Origin: Oscillospiraceae bacterium
Lineage (GTDB): Bacteria > Bacillota > Clostridia > Oscillospirales > Ruminococcaceae
Reading direction: 5' to 3'
Assembly: GCA_003512525.1 (NCBI GenBank)
Contig: DOQG01000006.1
Coordinates: forward strand, 1-40,050
Length of the DNA: 40,050 bases
Position numbers and translations under genes: made by a program. The notes under the pieces are model-generated. The model saw only the letters and a list, made by a program, of their open reading frames with translations. It did no database searches and had not been told where the DNA came from. Shown piece after piece: positions 40,024 to 40,050 of the stretch. The first letter of the stretch is position 1, and the number at the start of each line of letters is the position of its first letter.

Positions 40024-40050
40024 TCGGTCTGTCGAAAAACCTACATAATT

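Noticed and set aside
1..40050. tRNA, rRNA, prophage or insertion-sequence genes
   Set aside because: No cloverleaf, rRNA-like segment, transposase, integrase or phage gene was recognised on either strand by eye.

Overview
The window is a gene-dense stretch of a Bacillota chromosome, most likely from a gut Clostridia of the Ruminococcaceae/Oscillospiraceae type. The grounds are the spoIIAA-spoIIAB-sigF sporulation operon, a Firmicutes-style atpZ-I-B-E-F-H-A-G-D-C operon, an ECF vitamin-transporter S component, a DUF6062 gene, strong AGGAGG-type ribosome binding sites and moderate GC content. Species cannot be fixed from the sequence alone. No tRNA, rRNA, CRISPR array, transposase or prophage gene was seen.

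Layout. (1) 230-8655, minus strand: eight close-packed genes behind a consensus promoter at 8740-8769. They are a small membrane protein, a DUF4097 protein, YjbQ, a CsbB-type polyprenyl-phosphate glycosyltransferase, YfhO, type III pantothenate kinase (coaX), an ECF S component and gltX, ending at a terminator at 166-199. The CsbB-YfhO pair points to glycosylation of a cell-envelope polymer, and the coaX/S-component pair to pantothenate uptake and CoA synthesis. (2) 8770-9847 holds no gene. It carries two 97-98 % identical direct copies of a non-coding element with terminal inverted repeats, a nested palindrome and a member of a hairpin repeat family. (3) 9848-11294, plus: spoIIAA-spoIIAB-sigF, the forespore sigma-F switch, convergent with a degenerate SpoIID-like gene (11501-12397, minus). 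(4) 12565-20424, plus: citrate synthase, an unknown membrane protein, an unknown lipoprotein, an OmpR-type response regulator and sensor kinase, a DUF1385 protein and prmC. (5) 20527-24269, plus: recA-recX-rimO-pgsA behind a promoter overlapped by a 20-bp dyad. (6) 24475-25848: an NSS-family sodium symporter, separated from the next operon by a 16-bp-stem terminator.

(7) 25908-34915, minus: the F1Fo ATP synthase operon, read right to left from a consensus promoter (34946-34974). Besides the usual genes it carries three unrecognised membrane-anchored genes: one at the head (228 aa), a 41-residue one-helix protein between atpA and atpG, and a 180-aa protein between atpD and atpC. It also has a 400-base hairpin-rich gap between atpB and atpE. 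The c subunit has the second carboxylate (E31) and the E64-T65 pattern of sodium-binding rotor rings, which fits the neighbouring sodium symporter. This operon is the best candidate in the window for something undescribed. (8) 35055-35759, minus: a DUF6062 protein that is visibly an internal duplication of a Cys/His metal-site module. (9) 35983-39977, plus: an OGG1-type glycosylase, uracil-DNA glycosylase, a metallophosphoesterase that has lost metal ligands, a PC4/YdbC ssDNA-binding protein, a GH27 alpha-galactosidase and a small zinc-ribbon protein, ending at a terminator.

All functional calls rest on motif and family recognition by eye; no database search was run. Residue numbers count from the start codon chosen here.
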